Shown one piece after another: positions 62,471 through 64,000 of a DNA stretch of 64,000 nucleotides (position 1 is the stretch's first letter; the number at the start of each line of letters is the position of its first letter). Both the position numbers and the translations under genes were made by a program. Below the pieces are notes generated by a model. It was not told the origin of the DNA and did not search any database. It saw only the letters and a list, made by a program, of their open reading frames with translations. The stretch comes from Xanthomonas sacchari (GTDB lineage Bacteria > Pseudomonadota > Gammaproteobacteria > Xanthomonadales > Xanthomonadaceae), in assembly GCF_024266585.1 (NCBI RefSeq), contig NZ_CP100647.1:2523001-2587000 (forward strand). The letters are read 5' to 3'.

Positions 62471-63604
62471 ATGGCGCAGCGTCCACACCAGCGTTCCATC
62501 GCCATCATCGGCGCGGGGCTCGGCGGGCTCACGCTTGCCCGGGTCCTGCATCTTCATGGGATTCCCGCGACGGTCTACGAAGGCGAGCTCTCGCCCGACG
62601 TGCGGCCGCAGGGCGGCCAGCTCGACATTCACGAACACAACGGCCAACGCGCGCTCCAAGCAGCGGACCTGGTCGAGGAATTCCGCGGCATCATCCATGT
62701 GGGAGGGCAAGCCTCGCGGGTGCTCGATAAGGACGGTAGGGTTCTTCTCGACGAGCCCGATGACGGCCACGGCACGCGGCCGGAGGCGCAACGGGGCGAT
62801 CTGCGTCGCATCCTGCTCGATTCACTGCCTCCCGAGCTGATCCGCTGGCGGCAGCGTCTCTCGAGCGCGGCGTCGATCGGCGGCGGGCGGCACCGGCTCC
62901 ATTTCACCGATGGATCGAACATCGACACCGATCTGCTCGTAGGCGCCGATGGCGCATGGTCGAAGGTCCGGCCGCTCCTGTCGGCCGCAACGCCAAGCTA
63001 TGCCGGGACGACCTTCCTGGAGACCTATCTCCACGATGTCGATACCCGACACCAGGCGGCGGCCGCCGCAGTGGGTGCCGGCGCCATGTTCGCGCCGGCG
63101 CCAGGCAAGGGCATCTTCGCGCATCGCGAGGCCAACGCGGTGCTTCATGCCTATGTCGCGTTGAACCAACCGGAGGATTGGCTAGGCGATTTCGCCGTCG
63201 GGGACAGATTCCTCACTGAATTCAAGGACTGGGCGCCGGCGCTGACATCGCTCATCACCGACAGCGATACGACACCGATCCTGCGCCCGATCCATACGCT
63301 GCCGATCGACCATCGTTGGGACCCTGTGCCGGGCGTGACGCTGCTCGGCGACGCGGCCCACCTGATGTCGCCGTTCGCCGGCGAGGGGGCCAATCTTGCG
63401 ATGTTCGATGGCGCTGAACTGGGCAGGGCCATCGCGGCCCATCCGGACGATATGGAGACCGGGCTGCGCCTGTATGAGTCGGCGTTGTTTCCCCGGAGCG
63501 CCGCCGCTGCCGCGGAAGCCGCGCGCAATCTGAGGGTGATGTTCGACGACACCGCCCCGCAGAGCCTGCTCGCTCTCTTCGCGGTTGATGCATCCGCGAC
63601 ATGA
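62471..63604 (+). CDS. FAD-dependent monooxygenase, TetX-like
   Basis: 377 residues, class A flavoprotein monooxygenase. FAD-binding GAGLGGLTLARVLHLHGIPA (about 14-33), substrate-side GGQLDIHEHNGQRALQAADL, DG motif LLVGADGAWSKVRPLL (about 155), and GDAAHLMSPFAGEGANLAMF (about 295). The order, spacing and wording of these motifs follow Tet(X), the tetracycline-inactivating enzyme (GGTLDLH, RNDLRAILL, GDAAHLMPPFAGQG). Many relatives with other substrates share them, so tetracycline activity is only a possibility. It begins 1 base after the epimerase gene and is under the same operators. Confidence 0.87.
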   Translation: MAQRPHQRSIAIIGAGLGGLTLARVLHLHGIPATVYEGELSPDVRPQGGQLDIHEHNGQRALQAADLVEEFRGIIHVGGQASRVLDKDGRVLLDEPDDGHGTRPEAQRGDLRRILLDSLPPELIRWRQRLSSAASIGGGRHRLHFTDGSNIDTDLLVGADGAWSKVRPLLSAATPSYAGTTFLETYLHDVDTRHQAAAAAVGAGAMFAPAPGKGIFAHREANAVLHAYVALNQPEDWLGDFAVGDRFLTEFKDWAPALTSLITDSDTTPILRPIHTLPIDHRWDPVPGVTLLGDAAHLMSPFAGEGANLAMFDGAELGRAIAAHPDDMETGLRLYESALFPRSAAAAAEAARNLRVMFDDTAPQSLLALFAVDASAT

Positions 63605-63685
63605 TCGAGGGCCGGGGATGGCCGTCGCTCCACGACATCGCCGGTCCGCAAGAGGACGAGGGCCGTTCGCAAGGATCCTCGGCTC

Positions 63686-63715
63686 TTGACATTGGAAACG
63701 ATCATTTCCTATATT
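63686..63715 (+). promoter_or_regulatory. Promoter with internal operator of the second TetR gene
   Basis: TTGACA (63686-63691), 18-base spacer, TATATT (63710-63715). The dyad GGAAACGATCATTTCC (63694-63709) fills the spacer, the usual place for a TetR-type operator. The ATG at 63721 is 6 bases past the -10, so that start would be leaderless. Confidence 0.7.
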
Positions 63716-63720
63716 GAGGC

Positions 63721-64000
63721 ATGACCAACCGCGCCTCATCAAACGCCCGGCGGCCCATGGGCAGGCCGCGCAGCTTCGACCTCGAGGCGGCTATCGCCCG
63801 GGCCGTGCCGGTGTTTCGCGAGCATGGCTACGACGGAGCGTCGATCGACCATCTCAAACAGGCCACAGGTCTGACGGCGGGGAGTCTCTACAAGGCGTTC
63901 AAGGACAAGCGGCAGGTCTTCTCGGCCGCGTTTTCCCATTACCTCGAACATCGGCGCCAGCAGTTGGCGCTCAGGCTCGAAGGCGCGTTGAACGGGCGCG
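63721..64000 (+). CDS. TetR-family transcriptional regulator, N-terminal part (runs off the window)
   Basis: About 93 residues are present. The ATG at 63721 opens MTNRASSNARRPMGRPRSFD; a second ATG at 63757 (MGRPRSFDLEAAIARAVPVF) is the more usual start of this family and would leave a 35-base leader. HTH: ASIDHLKQATGLTAGSLYKA followed by FKDKRQVFSAAF. Its own promoter contains a palindrome for probable autorepression. Targets unknown; the neighbouring monooxygenase is a candidate but has its own TetR. Confidence 0.88.
   Translation, partial: MTNRASSNARRPMGRPRSFDLEAAIARAVPVFREHGYDGASIDHLKQATGLTAGSLYKAFKDKRQVFSAAFSHYLEHRRQQLALRLEGALNGR

Noticed and set aside
62471-63604. Calling the flavoprotein a tetracycline resistance gene
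   Set aside because: The motifs are shared by many class A monooxygenases; substrate specificity cannot be read by eye.
55358-64000. A defence or antiviral island
   Set aside because: No nuclease, helicase, toxin-antitoxin, restriction or Abi-type gene is present; the cargo is metabolic and regulatory.

Overview
The window is chromosomal DNA of a high-GC gammaproteobacterium, most likely a Xanthomonas species. Evidence: the core gene neighbourhoods (rne/rluC, cmk-rpsA-ihfB-lapAB, a WbpL/WbpM-like pair with galU, ndk-rlmN-pilF-rodZ-yfgM-bamB-der, guaB-guaA), a proline/valine-rich transmembrane repetitive protein of the kind I know from xanthomonads, and three families of intergenic inverted repeats of xanthomonad type. 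Species cannot be fixed from the sequence alone.

Layout, positions 1-55.4 kb (core-like). 1-10 kb: the 5' two-thirds of rne (minus), divergent rluC, a DUF3300 lipoprotein, a ZIP metal transporter, a TonB-C lipoprotein coupled to phhB, nfuA and the transmembrane repetitive protein. 10.6-19.3 kb: two single-haem cytochromes c (minus), then a three-gene efflux operon with one membrane-fusion lipoprotein and two different RND pumps. 19.5-24.1 kb: a minus-strand block with rpmJ, a small periplasmic protein, the agmatine pathway (aguA, aguB), an acetyltransferase and a TraB-family membrane protein. 24.3-32.6 kb: cmk, rpsA, ihfB, lapA, lapB, the lipid-linked sugar transferase, the NDP-sugar epimerase/dehydratase and galU, closed by a strong terminator. 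32.9-37.3 kb: a fatty-acid beta-oxidation locus (thiolase, HAD-ECH fusion, PsrA-like TetR repressor with a perfect operator). 37.5-47.3 kb: a long colinear run ndk, rlmN, pilF, rodZ, yfgM, bamB, der, mobA, moeA and a rhodanese-MoeB fusion, joining outer-membrane assembly, ribosome biogenesis and molybdenum cofactor synthesis. 47.3-55.4 kb: a three-fold 154-bp repeat, a Kef-type antiporter, an alpha/beta hydrolase, a DUF1244 protein, folD, guaB and guaA.

Positions 55.4-64 kb look acquired. Directly after the guaA stop lies a frameshifted, truncated fragment of a P4-type tyrosine integrase with its own ribosome-binding site; the guaA 3' end is a known island insertion site. Beyond it come small redox/detoxification genes and decayed ones: an AraC regulator divergent from an SDR-VOC-SnoaL-saccharopine-dehydrogenase-like run, an aldo/keto reductase pseudogene, RidA, an SDR fragment, a TetR repressor divergent from an epimerase plus a TetX-like flavoprotein monooxygenase with three palindromic operators in between, and the start of a second TetR gene. 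At least two gene ends here are chimeric with the debris next to them, which points to repeated deletions inside an old island.

No rRNA, tRNA, CRISPR array or intact insertion sequence was seen. Most long open frames opposite the real genes are GC-driven shadows.
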